A stretch of 64,000 bases of DNA from Pseudomonas entomophila (GCF_029478665.1 NZ_JARPQB010000015.1:124001-188000); one strand, 5' to 3'. Positions 45,751 through 58,476 are shown, numbered from the stretch's first letter. Numbers and translations: made by a program. The notes: generated by a model from the sequence alone, not told the origin.

Positions 45751-46128
45751 CTACCGCAACAACCCCTGAATCTCCTCCCGCAACCTCTCCAGATCAAACG
45801 GCTTGGCCAGAATCGGCGCCCGCCGCGCAATCGGACTCCCCGATTCAACAATCTCCGCCGGATACCCACTGATGAAAATCACCTTCAGATCAGGCCTCAA
45901 CCTCACCGCCGGCTCGGCAATCTCGACCCCCGATATCCCCCCAGGCAAACGAAAATCGGTCACGATCAAATCCAGGTGCGGCTTGCTCGCCAGAATCTCG
46001 AACGCCTGCTCGCCATCCTCGGCCACCAGCACGTGATACCCCTCGCCCGCCAGGTAATCCCGCAGGATCATGCGAATCGCCGGCTCATCCTCGACCACCA
46101 ACACCACATCTTGCGCATCTTCACTCAT
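45751..46128 (-). CDS. Stand-alone response-regulator receiver
   Basis: A 125-residue single REC domain. The acidic pocket is EDE at residues 13-15, the phospho-acceptor Asp58 is in VTDFRLP, the conserved Thr/Ser position is in FISGYPAE, and Lys109 is in LAKPFD. No output domain is present, so it signals by protein contact or phosphotransfer. The start 46128 (MSEDAQD) is chosen because GAAGG lies upstream; 14 extra in-frame codons exist. It is the last gene of the minus-strand signalling cluster, 44 bp after the receiver-kinase. Confidence 0.9.
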   Translation of the reverse strand: MSEDAQDVVLVVEDEPAIRMILRDYLAGEGYHVLVAEDGEQAFEILASKPHLDLIVTDFRLPGGISGVEIAEPAVRLRPDLKVIFISGYPAEIVESGSPIARRAPILAKPFDLERLREEIQGLLR

Positions 46129-46172
46129 GACAACGCCTTCGAATCCAGCACCATAGCCATCAGACCCCAACC

Positions 46173-47399
46173 CTACGCAGAGGTTGCCTGCGCCTGGTCA
46201 CTTTGGCACTGCACCGTCGGCAGCGGCAGATACACACTGAACGTAGCCCCGTGCCCCTCCTCGCTATCGACCTGGATCCGCCCGCCATGGGCCAGCACGA
46301 TCTGCTCGGAGATATACAGCCCCAGCCCCAATCCGCCAGTGGCCTGCTGCGCCGCCACCCGCTCGAACTGCTGGAAGATCCGCTGCTGGTGCTGCGCACT
46401 GATGCCAATGCCCGCATCCTGCACCTGCACACAGGCCATCGCGCCCTCTTCATACACCCGCACCCGCACCGGCTTGCGCTCGCCATAGCGCAGGGCATTG
46501 GACAGCAGGTTGGCCAGCACCTGTTCGATGCGGAACTCGTCCCACTCCCCCTGCAAAGCCTGGCACCGCTCCAGCTCGATATGCGTCTGCAGGGCCCCCG
46601 CCTGCGCGGCGAAGGTCTCGACCAGCCCCCGCACCAGTTGCCCGAGGTCGAAGGCCTTGGGCCGAATCGACAACTTGCCGGTGCGGATCCGCGACACGTC
46701 GAGCATGTCCTCCACCAAGCGGATCAGGCTGTTGATCTGCCGCTCGTCGCGCTCGACCATTGCCGCGAGCTTGTCCTCGCTGAACGCCCCCAGGTTGCCC
46801 CGGGAAAGGTGCATGCGCCGCAGCTGGGTTTCGAGAATCAAGCCATTGAGCGGTGTGCGCACTTCGTGGGAGACGATCGACATGAAGTCATCGCGCATGC
46901 GCACCGCCCGCTCCAGCTCGCCACGCGCCACCTGCAACTGCGCCAGCAACTGCGCCTGCTCCTCACGGCTGCGCTCCAGCGCCTGGAGCTGGCGGTCGAG
47001 GGCCTTGCGCTGGCGGAACAGGTCGACGAACACCGAAACCTTGCTCTTCACCGCCAGGGTGTCCAACGGCTTGTGCAGGAAATCCACCGCCCCGCTCTCG
47101 TACCCCTTGAAGGCGTAGTTCATCTCGCGCCCGGCGGCACTGACGAACACGATGGGGATGCTGCGGGTCTTTTCCATGCCGCGCATCAGCTCGGCCAGTT
47201 CGAAACCGTTCATGCCCGGCATCTGCACGTCGAGTATCGCCAGGGCGAATTCGTGCTCGAGCAGCAGCGACAATGCCTGCTCGGCAGACTGCGCCTGGTG
47301 CACCTCGCGGTCCGCGCCCTGGATCAGGGCATCGAGGGCCAGCAGGTTCTCCGGCAGGTCGTCGACGATCAGCAATTTCGCGGTGATATGGCTTAGCAT
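46173..47399 (-). CDS. Receiver-histidine kinase (REC-HisKA-HATPase)
   Basis: A 408-residue soluble hybrid with the receiver first. REC is at residues about 7-125 (Asp57 in LDVQMPGMNGFE, Lys110 in LHKPLD). A coiled linker follows, then HisKA with His178 in SIVSHEVRTPLNG, and an ATPase domain with an N-box (ANLLSNALRYG, near 296), DAGIGIS and GGLGLGLYIS. With no membrane segment, it probably acts on phosphoryl groups relayed within the cluster. Its start overlaps the cheB-like stop by 7 bp. Confidence 0.92.
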   Translation of the reverse strand: MLSHITAKLLIVDDLPENLLALDALIQGADREVHQAQSAEQALSLLLEHEFALAILDVQMPGMNGFELAELMRGMEKTRSIPIVFVSAAGREMNYAFKGYESGAVDFLHKPLDTLAVKSKVSVFVDLFRQRKALDRQLQALERSREEQAQLLAQLQVARGELERAVRMRDDFMSIVSHEVRTPLNGLILETQLRRMHLSRGNLGAFSEDKLAAMVERDERQINSLIRLVEDMLDVSRIRTGKLSIRPKAFDLGQLVRGLVETFAAQAGALQTHIELERCQALQGEWDEFRIEQVLANLLSNALRYGERKPVRVRVYEEGAMACVQVQDAGIGISAQHQQRIFQQFERVAAQQATGGLGLGLYISEQIVLAHGGRIQVDSEEGHGATFSVYLPLPTVQCQSDQAQATSA

Positions 47400-47968
47400 G
47401 CGCTGGGTTCCAGGGTCGCGAGCAACTGCCCGATACCACTCAGGGAAAGAAGATGGTCTGGCTGCTGCAGGGCCAGGGCGGCCTCCGGCATCAGCGCGAC
47501 CTGTGCGTCGCGGGGGTCCTGGACCACGGTCCGGCCACCGCTTTGTCTGATGCGTAGAAGCCCCCGGGCACCATCTTCGTTGGCCCCGGTGAGCAGCACG
47601 CCGAGCAGGTCCGGGCCGTAGGCGTCCGCCGCCGACTCGAACAGGTAGTCGATCGCCGGTCGCGAGAAATGCACCGGCTCCTCCTGGCTCAGCGACAGGG
47701 TGAAATCACGCTCCACCGACAGGTGATAGCCCGGCCCGGCCACATAGATGAAACCCGCCTCGATGCAGGCCTTGTCGACGGCTTCGCGCACCGGCCGGCG
47801 CAGGCGCCGCTGCAGCACCTCCGCCAACTGACTGTGACGGTCATCCGGCAGGTGCAGCACGCACAACACCGGGATGGCGAAGCTGTCCGGCAACGCGCCG
47901 AGCACGCTGAACAACGCCGTGACGCCGCCCGCCGAGGCGCCGATGACCACTGCACGCACGCCACTCAT
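47393..47968 (-). CDS. CheB-type methylesterase domain protein (no receiver)
   Basis: A 191-residue stand-alone CheB catalytic domain. The serine motif GASAGGVTAL is at residues 9-18, the His in VLHLPDD near 38, and the Asp in GANEDGARGL near 128, so the triad is complete. In chemotaxis CheB removes methyl groups from receptors; here the receiver domain is absent and no receptor gene is near. The ATG overlaps the cheR-like stop (ATGA). Confidence 0.92.
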   Translation of the reverse strand: MSGVRAVVIGASAGGVTALFSVLGALPDSFAIPVLCVLHLPDDRHSQLAEVLQRRLRRPVREAVDKACIEAGFIYVAGPGYHLSVERDFTLSLSQEEPVHFSRPAIDYLFESAADAYGPDLLGVLLTGANEDGARGLLRIRQSGGRTVVQDPRDAQVALMPEAALALQQPDHLLSLSGIGQLLATLEPSAC

Positions 47969-48786
47969 GACTTGCGATAGATCCGTTCAGGCCGCACCAG
48001 CGGCTCGAAGCGTTCGCCATAGGCGGAGAAGTCCACCGACTCCTTGCTGCCCAGCACCAGGAAACCACGATGGCACAGCGAGTCGTGGAACAGCCCGAGG
48101 GCGCGGTCCTGCAGGCCCTTGTTGAAATAGATCAGCACATTGCGGCACGACACCAGTTGCGTCTCGGAGAACACGCTGTCGGTGGCCAGGCTGTGGTCGG
48201 CGAAGGTCACGTTGTCGCGCAGGCTGCCGTCCATGATGGCGTTGCCGTAGGCGGCGGTGTAGTACTCGGAAAAGTCCCGGCGCCCGCCTGCCTTGCGGTA
48301 GTTCTGTGCGTACTCGTGCATGCTCTGCATCGAGTAGATGCCCTGCTTGGCACGCTCGAGCGAATGCGGGTTGATGTCGGTGGCATAGATGATCGTGCGC
48401 TCCAGCAGACCTTCCTCGCGCAGCAGGATGGCCATGGAGTACACCTCCTCGCCCGTGCTGCACCCGGCGATCCAGAGCTTCAGCGACGGCCAGGTGCGCA
48501 GCAGCGGCACCACCTCTTCACGCAGGGCGAGAAAGTGCCCGGGGTCGCGGAACATCTCGCTGACCGGGATCGTCAGGTACTGCAGCAGTTCCATGAACAT
48601 GCCGGGGTCGTGCAGCACCCGTTCCTGCAGCGCCGACACCGTGCGGCAGTCGAACTGGCTGAGGGCATGGAGGATCCGGCGCTTGATCGAAGCGCCGGAA
48701 TAATCGCGAAAATCGTAGCTGTACTTGAGGTAGATCGCCTCGATCAACAGCCGGATTTCGATATCGGTGTTGCGTTCACTGGTCAA
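47965..48786 (-). CDS. CheR-type methyltransferase
   Basis: A 273-residue SAM-dependent glutamate methyltransferase. The N-terminal helical domain is followed by the SAM site AGCSTGEEVYSMAILL (near residues 104-119), ATDINPHSLERA (near 135) and VSCRNVLIYF (near 223), all CheR hallmarks. No TPR or PAS extension is present. It lies 4 bp after the large hybrid kinase and overlaps the cheB-like gene by 4 bp, so the three are translationally coupled. Confidence 0.93.
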   Translation of the reverse strand: MTSERNTDIEIRLLIEAIYLKYSYDFRDYSGASIKRRILHALSQFDCRTVSALQERVLHDPGMFMELLQYLTIPVSEMFRDPGHFLALREEVVPLLRTWPSLKLWIAGCSTGEEVYSMAILLREEGLLERTIIYATDINPHSLERAKQGIYSMQSMHEYAQNYRKAGGRRDFSEYYTAAYGNAIMDGSLRDNVTFADHSLATDSVFSETQLVSCRNVLIYFNKGLQDRALGLFHDSLCHRGFLVLGSKESVDFSAYGERFEPLVRPERIYRKS

Positions 48787-48790
48787 GATT

Positions 48791-52261
<3,471 letters not shown>

Positions 52262-52516
52262 CTGAGTGTGCCCGAGCGAGAAAGTCCATTGAACAGTGTG
52301 GCGGCGACGTCATGTATGGCTTGCCCTGCGCTACACCGACCGGGTTGATACAGCGAGTCTAACCAGCTTTGGCGGATCTGGCAGGGCATTTAGCCAGTAT
52401 TTGAAGGCGCTGCGCGCCAATCGTTCCATCTATTTACCCAGGTCGGTAAGCTTGGGAACTTCTGCCGTTGCCGTGGGCACAGAGTAGAAACAATCCATCG
52501 AAACAGGATCCATGCC

Positions 52517-52867
52517 ATGCACCTTCTGGTAGTCGAAGACGACGACATCGTACGCATGCTGATAGTCGAAGTGCTCGACGAGCTGGGCTACAAGGCCATC
52601 GAGGCGGATTGCGCCGCCGCGGCCTTGACGATTCTCGAAGACCCCGGCCAGCCCCTGGCGCTGCTGATGACCGATGTCGGCCTGCCGGACATGCGCGGCG
52701 AGGAACTGGCTGGCAAGGCGCGCCAGGCCCGGCCGTCGCTGCCGGTGCTGTTCGCCAGTGGCTATGCCGAAAGCGTCGAGGTGCCCGAGGGCATGCACCT
52801 GATCGGCAAGCCGTTCAGCATCGACCAACTGCGGGACAAGGTGGTGGCGATACTGGGTACCGTTTGA
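52517..52867 (+). CDS. Stand-alone response-regulator receiver (divergent)
   Basis: A 116-residue single REC domain: acidic EDDD at residues 7-10, phospho-acceptor Asp53 in MTDVGLPDMRG, SGYAES near 81, and Lys98 in IGKPFS. It is transcribed away from the hybrid kinase, with 255 bp between starts, and is probably another phosphotransfer target of that cluster. It resembles the receiver at 45751 in layout but is clearly divergent in sequence. Confidence 0.9.
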   Translation: MHLLVVEDDDIVRMLIVEVLDELGYKAIEADCAAAALTILEDPGQPLALLMTDVGLPDMRGEELAGKARQARPSLPVLFASGYAESVEVPEGMHLIGKPFSIDQLRDKVVAILGTV

Positions 52868-52886
52868 ACCGTCTGCGTCTGCCCTG

Positions 52887-52971
52887 TTCGCCGGCAAAGC
52901 CGGCTCCTACAGGTAAGCCGCCGGCCGCGAGATCACCAGCGCACTTGTAGGAGCCGGCTTCGCCGGCGAAT
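52887..52971. repeat. REP palindrome pair (GCCGGCAAAGCCGGC class)
   Basis: GTTCGCCGGCAAAGCCGGCT and GTAGGAGCCGGCTTCGCCGG are inverted around a spacer of about 40 bp, between the convergent receiver gene and cobF. Confidence 0.9.
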
Positions 52972-53006
52972 AGGCCAGTGCCGACAAAACACCTCTCACA
53001 GGCCGC

Positions 53007-53756
53007 TCACAGCTCCCGCCGTAAAAGGTAGGTGTCCATGATCCAACCGTTGCACCGCCGCGCCGCCTCGCGCACTGCGAGGATGCGCGCCTTGACCGCC
53101 TGCAACGGCCCCGCCACCAGCAACTCGTCCGCCGTGCCCAGGTAGGCACCCCAATAGATCACCAGTTGCGGATCCTCCAGCGCGGCAAACGCACATGCCC
53201 CGTCAAGCATCACCACCACATTGTCGACCCGCGCCAGCTCGCCCAGGCGTCTTCCTGGCAACACGGTCAATGGCTCGCCGATTCGGTTGAGAGGGATCTG
53301 GTGCCGGGCCGCCAGGGCCTGCACGCTGCTGATGCCGGGGATGACTTCCAGGGTGAGCGCCACACCCCGCTCACGGACCAGGTCGAGGATGCGCAAGGTG
53401 CTGTCATAGAGACCCGGCTCGCCCCAGAGCAGGAAGGCACCGATATCATCGGCGCCCAACTCGTCCTCGATCAGGCGGGCATACAGCACCGCACGCTCGG
53501 CGTGCCAATCCTGCACGGCGCCGACATAGTCGGCGGCCTGCCCGTCACGCCGGGGATCCTCGACCTGCACCAGGCGATACCCCCCCTCGGGCAGGTAGCG
53601 CTCGAGGATGGCCTTGCGCAGTTGCAGCAAGGCCCCCTTCTCGGCGCCCTTGTCGAGCACGAAGAACACCGTGGCGCGCTGCAGCGCCTCCACGGCTTCG
53701 AAGGTGACCTGGCGAGGATCGCCCGGCCCGATGCCGATCAGTAGAAGCTGTTTCAT
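53007..53756 (-). CDS. cobF: Precorrin-6A synthase (deacetylating)
   Basis: A 249-residue SAM-dependent methyltransferase of aerobic cobalamin synthesis, methylating C-1 of precorrin-5 with loss of acetate. The tetrapyrrole methylase fold is visible as IGIGPGDPRQVTFEAVEAL at the N-terminus, LLWGEPGLYDSTLRI near residue 100, and VIPGISSVQALAARHQIPLN near 135. The start 53756 follows GAGG; the longer open frame upstream overlaps the intergenic part. No other cob gene is adjacent. Confidence 0.93.
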   Translation of the reverse strand: MKQLLLIGIGPGDPRQVTFEAVEALQRATVFFVLDKGAEKGALLQLRKAILERYLPEGGYRLVQVEDPRRDGQAADYVGAVQDWHAERAVLYARLIEDELGADDIGAFLLWGEPGLYDSTLRILDLVRERGVALTLEVIPGISSVQALAARHQIPLNRIGEPLTVLPGRRLGELARVDNVVVMLDGACAFAALEDPQLVIYWGAYLGTADELLVAGPLQAVKARILAVREAARRCNGWIMDTYLLRREL

Positions 53757-53827
53757 CGCCTGCCTCGCCTGGATGCCGGTGGCCATTGTCGGCCGGCCAC
53801 CGGTATTTGGCAAAGCAGGCGTCGGTT

Positions 53828-55129
53828 TTAGAAGATCGAGAAGTTGTAGCTGACGATCACCCGGGTCTCGTCCATGTCGCGCGCCCACTTCTCGTAGTTG
53901 CTGCGGTAGGTGGAGTTGCGCAGGCGCACGCTGACATCCTTGAACGTGCCGCTTTGCACCTGGTACTTGAGCTCGCTGTCGCGTTCCCATTCCTTGCCTT
54001 CGGCCAGGCTGCCCGGGACCTTGATGTTGTCACCGTTGATGTAGCGGGTGAAGAAGGTCAGGCCAGGCACACCAAGGGCCTTGAAGTCATAGTCGTAGCG
54101 CAATTGCCAGGAGCGCTCCTGGGCGGCGGCGAAGTCGTTGACCTGGGCGTAGTTGACCAGGTACGGGTTGGTGCCGTCGAGGTACGGCATGGCACTGTCG
54201 CCGAACATGCGCTGCCAGCCGGCGCTGATCTTGTGCCCACCCAGGCTGTACCCCAGCATGCCGCTGAAGGCGCGGTGGTCGATGTGCCCGGCGCGGGCAT
54301 TGCCGATGTCGTCGCTCTTGATCACCCGCAGGTCGGCCGACAAGGTGCCGACGTCCAGCGGCTGGCTGGCGACCAGGCCGAGGAAGTGCTGGCGATAGAT
54401 GTTCTCCAGCTTCGACACCTGGTACTGGGCGCTGACCCGGTCGTTGAAGCGGTAGTCGACACCGGCAAGGTCGAAGTGGTCGGCCTCGATATCACAGGCG
54501 TAGCGCTTGTTCTTGCAGTGGACGCGAATATCCTGACGATCGGTGGAATCCCGCGCGGTGTACTGGTTCAGGCGCGCCAGGGTGAACTTCAGGTCGCGCA
54601 CTTCCTCGGAGGTCAGCCAGGCACCATGGAACATGGTCGGCAGCAGGCGGCCGTCGTTGTACTTGAGCAACGGCACATCGGGCATCATCGAACCGTACTT
54701 GAACACGGTCTGCGAATACTTCACCTTGCCGGCGATACCCATCTTGGCGTACTGGTCGACGGAATGACGCGGGTTGTGTCCGGAGGACGGCAACAAGCCG
54801 CTGTTACTGTCGGCCGGGCTCGAATCCAACTTGTAACCGAGCATCCCCAGCGCGTCCACGCCGAAACCTACCGGGCCCTGGGTATATCCGGACTGGACAT
54901 TGAGGATGAACCCCTGCGCCCACTCCTCACGCTTTGACGCGCCCTGGCTGGAACTGCTGTGGCCGTCACGGAAATCCCGGTTGAAATAGACATTGCGTGC
55001 TTCGACCTTGGCACTGCTGTCTTCAATGAAACCGGCGGCCTGGGCGTTGACACCGGCACACAGGAAGAACAGGCCGGCAACTCGGCGCCCAGGGGCGAGG
55101 GGAAAGGGGGCAAACATGCGAGGGAACAT
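53828..55129 (-). CDS. OprD-family outer-membrane porin
   Basis: A 433-residue substrate-specific porin. The signal peptide ends NAQAAG near residue 33. The mature start GFIEDSSAKVEARNVYFNRDFR is the OprD-family signature, followed by 18-strand-type amphipathic segments, and the protein ends in Phe (VIVSYNFSIF) as needed for barrel assembly. Two cysteines (HCKNKRYACD) in one loop may pair. Family members take up basic amino acids or aromatic acids; the substrate here is unknown. ATG 55117 is an alternative start. Confidence 0.92.
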   Translation of the reverse strand: MFPRMFAPFPLAPGRRVAGLFFLCAGVNAQAAGFIEDSSAKVEARNVYFNRDFRDGHSSSSQGASKREEWAQGFILNVQSGYTQGPVGFGVDALGMLGYKLDSSPADSNSGLLPSSGHNPRHSVDQYAKMGIAGKVKYSQTVFKYGSMMPDVPLLKYNDGRLLPTMFHGAWLTSEEVRDLKFTLARLNQYTARDSTDRQDIRVHCKNKRYACDIEADHFDLAGVDYRFNDRVSAQYQVSKLENIYRQHFLGLVASQPLDVGTLSADLRVIKSDDIGNARAGHIDHRAFSGMLGYSLGGHKISAGWQRMFGDSAMPYLDGTNPYLVNYAQVNDFAAAQERSWQLRYDYDFKALGVPGLTFFTRYINGDNIKVPGSLAEGKEWERDSELKYQVQSGTFKDVSVRLRNSTYRSNYEKWARDMDETRVIVSYNFSIF

Positions 55130-55475
55130 CCAAAAGAGGGGCAGAAAACAATCCGAGCAGTCACCTGCATCGGCACTACGGGACAGGCGAAGAGACTTCG
55201 ACCATCATCTTGGATTTTGCCCCAACGCCTCTAGGGCACGCCATTGGACCATGGTCTAGAACGGTTTGACGAGGGCCGTCCGGGCATTTTCGAATAACGT
55301 GCAGGAAACCGGTAAAGTTCCCCACTAATTGATTGAAAGTTTGCTGTTTACCACCCTGCCCGGCACTACTACACTCACGATCAGCGAACAGCAGTCCCCC
55401 CCGCGTGGCCAACGTTCAATACAATCTTCATGTTCGTCACGTCATGCCACGGCAGACTTAACAGGAGTGATGACA
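55130..55475. other. Intergenic region between oprD-type gene and turB
   Basis: The region is A+T-richer than its surroundings and holds divergent promoters. Possible -10 boxes are TACACT (near 55370) and TACAAT (near 55422), neither with a strong -35. I see no RNA gene or repeat. Confidence 0.4.
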
Positions 55476-55835
55476 GTGTCCAGACTTGCAGAGTTTCGTG
55501 CTGCCGAAAAAGCGCTTCAGGAACAGATGGCACAATTGGAAGCGCTGAAAAAGGATGCCGGCCTCAAACGCGAAATCGAATTCGAGCAGAAACTAGTCGG
55601 CCTGATGAAGAGCTATGACAAGGGCCTGCGCGACATCATCGCGATCCTTGACCCCAAAGGCGCGAGCAAGACCCCCTCCGCCCCCGTCAAGCAGCAACGC
55701 CGCCCACGGGTGGTGAAAGTCTACGAGAACCCGCACACCGGCGAGCTGATCGAAACCAAAGGCGGCAACCATCGCGGGTTGAAGGCCTGGAAGGAACAGT
55801 ACGGCGCACAGACGGTGGAAAGCTGGGTGCGCTGA
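55476..55835 (+). CDS. turB: MvaT/H-NS-family xenogeneic silencer
   Basis: A 119-residue nucleoid protein that binds A+T-rich DNA and silences foreign genes. The N-terminal half (about residues 1-60) is a coiled-coil oligomerisation domain (SRLAEFRAAEKALQEQMAQL); a linker follows, then the DNA-binding half with RVVKVYENPHTGELIETKGG and GLKAWKEQYG. The GTG at 55476 is preferred because GGAG lies 8 bases upstream; ATG 55470 would be only 2 bases away. Gene order cobF-oprD-this-gloA matches P. putida turB as I recall it, so the symbol is moderately secure. Confidence 0.85.
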   Translation: MSRLAEFRAAEKALQEQMAQLEALKKDAGLKREIEFEQKLVGLMKSYDKGLRDIIAILDPKGASKTPSAPVKQQRRPRVVKVYENPHTGELIETKGGNHRGLKAWKEQYGAQTVESWVR

Positions 55836-55947
55836 TGAAACATCAACGCGCTCTTCACACTTTTTTCACTTATGCCAGCGCAGTATCGAACCAGCTAAAG
55901 GACTAGCGACCCCATCACGCGCCCGCACATGCGGGCCTCTAATTCCA

Positions 55948-55979
55948 GCGCCCTGCCACCGTGCAGGGCGCTTTCGTTT
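55948..55979 (+). terminator. Intrinsic terminator between turB and gloA
   Basis: A 9-bp perfect stem, GCGCCCTGC / GCAGGGCGC, with a 6-base loop is followed by TTTCGTTT. A second short hairpin (GCCCGC / GCGGGC) lies just before it at 55921. Confidence 0.85.
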
Positions 55980-56041
55980 GCGCTGTCGGCTGACTGCCGT
56001 ATCATGGCCCATCTCTTTTAGGCCCAGATCCCGGAGTACCC

Positions 56042-56569
56042 ATGAGCCTGCACGACCTGCAACAACTGCCCGGCGTCACTGCCCAGCCGGACACCGCCAC
56101 CGCCCAGTTCGTCTTCAACCACACCATGCTGCGGGTCAAGGATATCCAGAAGTCCCTGGACTTCTACACCCGCGTGCTGGGCTTCAGCCTGGTGGACAAG
56201 CGCGACTTCCCGGAAGCGGAATTCAGCCTGTACTTCCTTGCCCTTGTCGACAAGAAGGACATCCCCGAGGATGACGCCGCGCGCCACCAGTGGATGAAGT
56301 CGATCCCTGGCGTGCTCGAGCTCACCCACAACCACGGCACCGAGAACGACCCTGAGTTCGCCTACCACAACGGCAACACCGACCCACGCGGTTTCGGCCA
56401 CATCTGCATCTCGGTGCCGGACGTGCGCGTCGCCTGCGAGCGCTTCGAGGCGCTGGACGTGCCCTTCCAGAAACGCCTGAGCGACGGCCGCATGAAGCAC
56501 CTGGCCTTCGTCAAGGACCCGGACGGCTACTGGGTCGAGGTGATCCAGCCGACCGACCTGAAGGACTGA
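56042..56569 (+). CDS. gloA: Lactoylglutathione lyase (glyoxalase I)
   Basis: A 175-residue metalloenzyme converting the glutathione hemithioacetal of methylglyoxal to S-lactoylglutathione. Its length and insertions match the longer eukaryote-like Zn-type enzyme rather than the short Ni-type of E. coli. The motifs HTMLRVKD (near residue 30), LELTHNHGTEND (near 96), FGHICISVPD (near 118) and GYWVEVIQP (near 161) carry the metal-binding residues. Confidence 0.94.
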   Translation: MSLHDLQQLPGVTAQPDTATAQFVFNHTMLRVKDIQKSLDFYTRVLGFSLVDKRDFPEAEFSLYFLALVDKKDIPEDDAARHQWMKSIPGVLELTHNHGTENDPEFAYHNGNTDPRGFGHICISVPDVRVACERFEALDVPFQKRLSDGRMKHLAFVKDPDGYWVEVIQPTDLKD

Positions 56570-56665
56570 CCTTCAACCGTCGCGCTCGTCGGGCGGGGAA
56601 CCCCCTCCCCCTCGCTGTGGTATATGAAGAAGACGCTTCTTCCATGCCACAGCGAGGTCAGGACG

Positions 56666-56908
56666 ATGCAAACCCTTCACTGTGAATACCGCAAGCACAT
56701 CATCACCGCCAGCGTGATGCCCCACCCCGACTCGCCCCTGCCCTATGCCGCCGGGTGCCTGATCACCGACCCGCAAGGCCACACCAGCCGGCGCCTGTCG
56801 ATGCCGATGAAGTTCTTCTCCGACTTGGACAACGCCCAGCACGTATCCCTGGCCCATGGCCGGGCGCTGGTCGATCAACGGCTGGACGAGGGGCATGACA
56901 CCTTCTGA
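56666..56908 (+). CDS. Small hypothetical protein
   Basis: An 80-residue soluble protein starting at ATG 56666 behind AGGA. It contains SVMPHPDSPLPYAAGCLI and DPQGHTSRRLSMPMKFFSDL, with no signal peptide or membrane helix. I do not recognise a named family. It lies 96 bp after gloA on the same strand. Confidence 0.6.
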   Translation: MQTLHCEYRKHIITASVMPHPDSPLPYAAGCLITDPQGHTSRRLSMPMKFFSDLDNAQHVSLAHGRALVDQRLDEGHDTF

Positions 56909-56952
56909 ACAGAACAGCGACGGTCACAACCCCTGTTGACGATAATCCCCTG

Positions 56953-57037
56953 TAGGAGCGGCTTCAGCCGCGAAGCAGACACCGCGGTGCATGGCACCCG
57001 CCGCGCGGGTGATCGCGGGTAAACCCGCTCCTACAGG
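56953..57037. repeat. REP palindrome pair (GGAGCGGCTTCAGCCGCGA class)
   Basis: GTAGGAGCGGCTTCAGCCGC at the left and GCGGGTAAACCCGCTCCTAC at the right, a hybrid of two REP variants. It separates the small protein gene from the convergent aroE-like gene. Confidence 0.9.
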
Positions 57038-57047
57038 GCCAACGCGA

Positions 57048-57869
57048 TCACGCCTGCCGGGCAAATGCCACCGCCGCCGCGACCTGCTCGTCACTGGGCC
57101 GCACCCCGGTGTACAGCACGAACTGTTCCAGCGCTTGCAAGGCAATGACTTCCAGCCCGGTGATCACGGGTTTGCCCAACGCCTCGGCATGCTGGATCAA
57201 CGGTGTGCGCGCCGGCATGGCCACCACATCGAATACCCGCTCGGCCGCCGCGATCGCGGTTTCGCTGAACGCCAGCTGATCGGCCTCCACGCCGCCCGCC
57301 ATGCCGATCGGGGTGACATTGACCAGCAGCGACGGGCAGTGGTCACCCAGTTCCGGCAACCAGCGGTAACCACAGGCCTGCGCCAACTGTCGCCCGGCCG
57401 GCTCATTGCGCGCCACGATGATCCCGTCGCGAAAACCCGCATCGCGCAGCGCGCTGGCCACCGCCTTGGCCATGCCGCCACTGCCACGCAGGGCAAAGGC
57501 GCTGGCCGGGTCGACCCGATGCCGCGCCAGCAACTGACGCACCGCCAGGTAGTCAGTGTTGTAGGCCTTCAGGCGCCCTTGGGTGTTGACCAAGGTGTTC
57601 ACCGACGCAATGGCCGCCGCGGACGGGTCGATCTCGTCCACCAGGGCCATGCAGGCCTCCTTGTACGGCATCGACACCCCACACCCGCGGATCCCCAGGG
57701 CACGGATGCCCGCCACTGCGCCGGGCAGGTCCTGGGTGGTCATGGCCTTGTAGTAGTAGTCCAGGCCCAACTGCTGGTAGAGGTGGTTATGAAAGCGTAC
57801 GCCGAACGTGCCCGGGCGCCCGGCCAGGGAAATGCACAGGACGGTATCCCTGCTGGGTGGTGTGCTCAT
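57048..57869 (-). CDS. Shikimate 5-dehydrogenase-like protein
   Basis: A 273-residue AroE-family oxidoreductase. The N-terminal substrate domain has GVRFHNHLYQQLGL in place of the usual SxSP motif, plus the catalytic-lysine region GCGVSMPYKEACMALVDE near residues 62-79 and the following NTLV and NTDY blocks. The Rossmann fold begins GSGGMAKAVASAL near 128. The altered serine motif suggests a paralogue with another substrate rather than the biosynthetic AroE. The start 57869 follows GGAG. Confidence 0.85.
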   Translation of the reverse strand: MSTPPSRDTVLCISLAGRPGTFGVRFHNHLYQQLGLDYYYKAMTTQDLPGAVAGIRALGIRGCGVSMPYKEACMALVDEIDPSAAAIASVNTLVNTQGRLKAYNTDYLAVRQLLARHRVDPASAFALRGSGGMAKAVASALRDAGFRDGIIVARNEPAGRQLAQACGYRWLPELGDHCPSLLVNVTPIGMAGGVEADQLAFSETAIAAAERVFDVVAMPARTPLIQHAEALGKPVITGLEVIALQALEQFVLYTGVRPSDEQVAAAVAFARQA

Positions 57870-58033
57870 GGCCTGTTTCTCCGCGTGTCGACTGAAACGA
57901 TTGCGCCAGCGTACCAGACACGACCACCGGTCGCCCCTTACACAACCTTTACCCTCCCCCTGCGAGCACTTGACGGTTACCGGGGTCATAGTAATCAAGC
58001 CCCGAGCCTGGGGTTGTCTTGCGAGGATTGGCC

Positions 58034-58375
58034 ATGAACCGTTTCATCCCCGGAATCGCCCTGCTGGTCGGCGCGCTGGCCATCAGCGGGCAGGCATCCG
58101 CCCATGGTGGCGGCTGGTATGGCCCGGGCCCGGTGCTCGGCGCGGCAGTGGCGGGCGTGGTGGTCGGCGCGGCGATTTCCGGTGGCCATGACCGTACCGT
58201 GTACGTGCAGCAGCAGCCGGTCTACGCACCTGCGCCAGTCTATGTGCAGGCGCCGCCGCCACCGGTCTATTACCAACCCTATGTCGTGGAACGCTACGTA
58301 CCCGCCCCGCCACCACCGGTCTACCGCCACTACTACGGCCCGCCACCGGTGTACTACGGGCCACCGCGCTGGTGA
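58034..58375 (+). CDS. Secreted Tyr/Pro-rich small protein
   Basis: A 113-residue protein with a signal peptide ending QASAHG (near residue 23), a glycine/alanine hydrophobic stretch (VLGAAVAGVVVGAAISGG, about 33-50), and a tail dominated by PVY, PPPPVY and YYGPPP repeats (about 60-113). The tail suggests an extended envelope-exposed or wall-interacting segment. Similar small proteins are common in Pseudomonas, but the function is unknown. Confidence 0.75.
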   Translation: MNRFIPGIALLVGALAISGQASAHGGGWYGPGPVLGAAVAGVVVGAAISGGHDRTVYVQQQPVYAPAPVYVQAPPPPVYYQPYVVERYVPAPPPPVYRHYYGPPPVYYGPPRW

Positions 58376-58476
58376 GCGGCATAGTTGATAAAAGCAATGA
58401 CCACTATCGAGGACATCGATTTCAAACCCCGAGGGCGTCTGCGTAAGGTAGGGCCATGTTTACAGGAGATGCCCCC

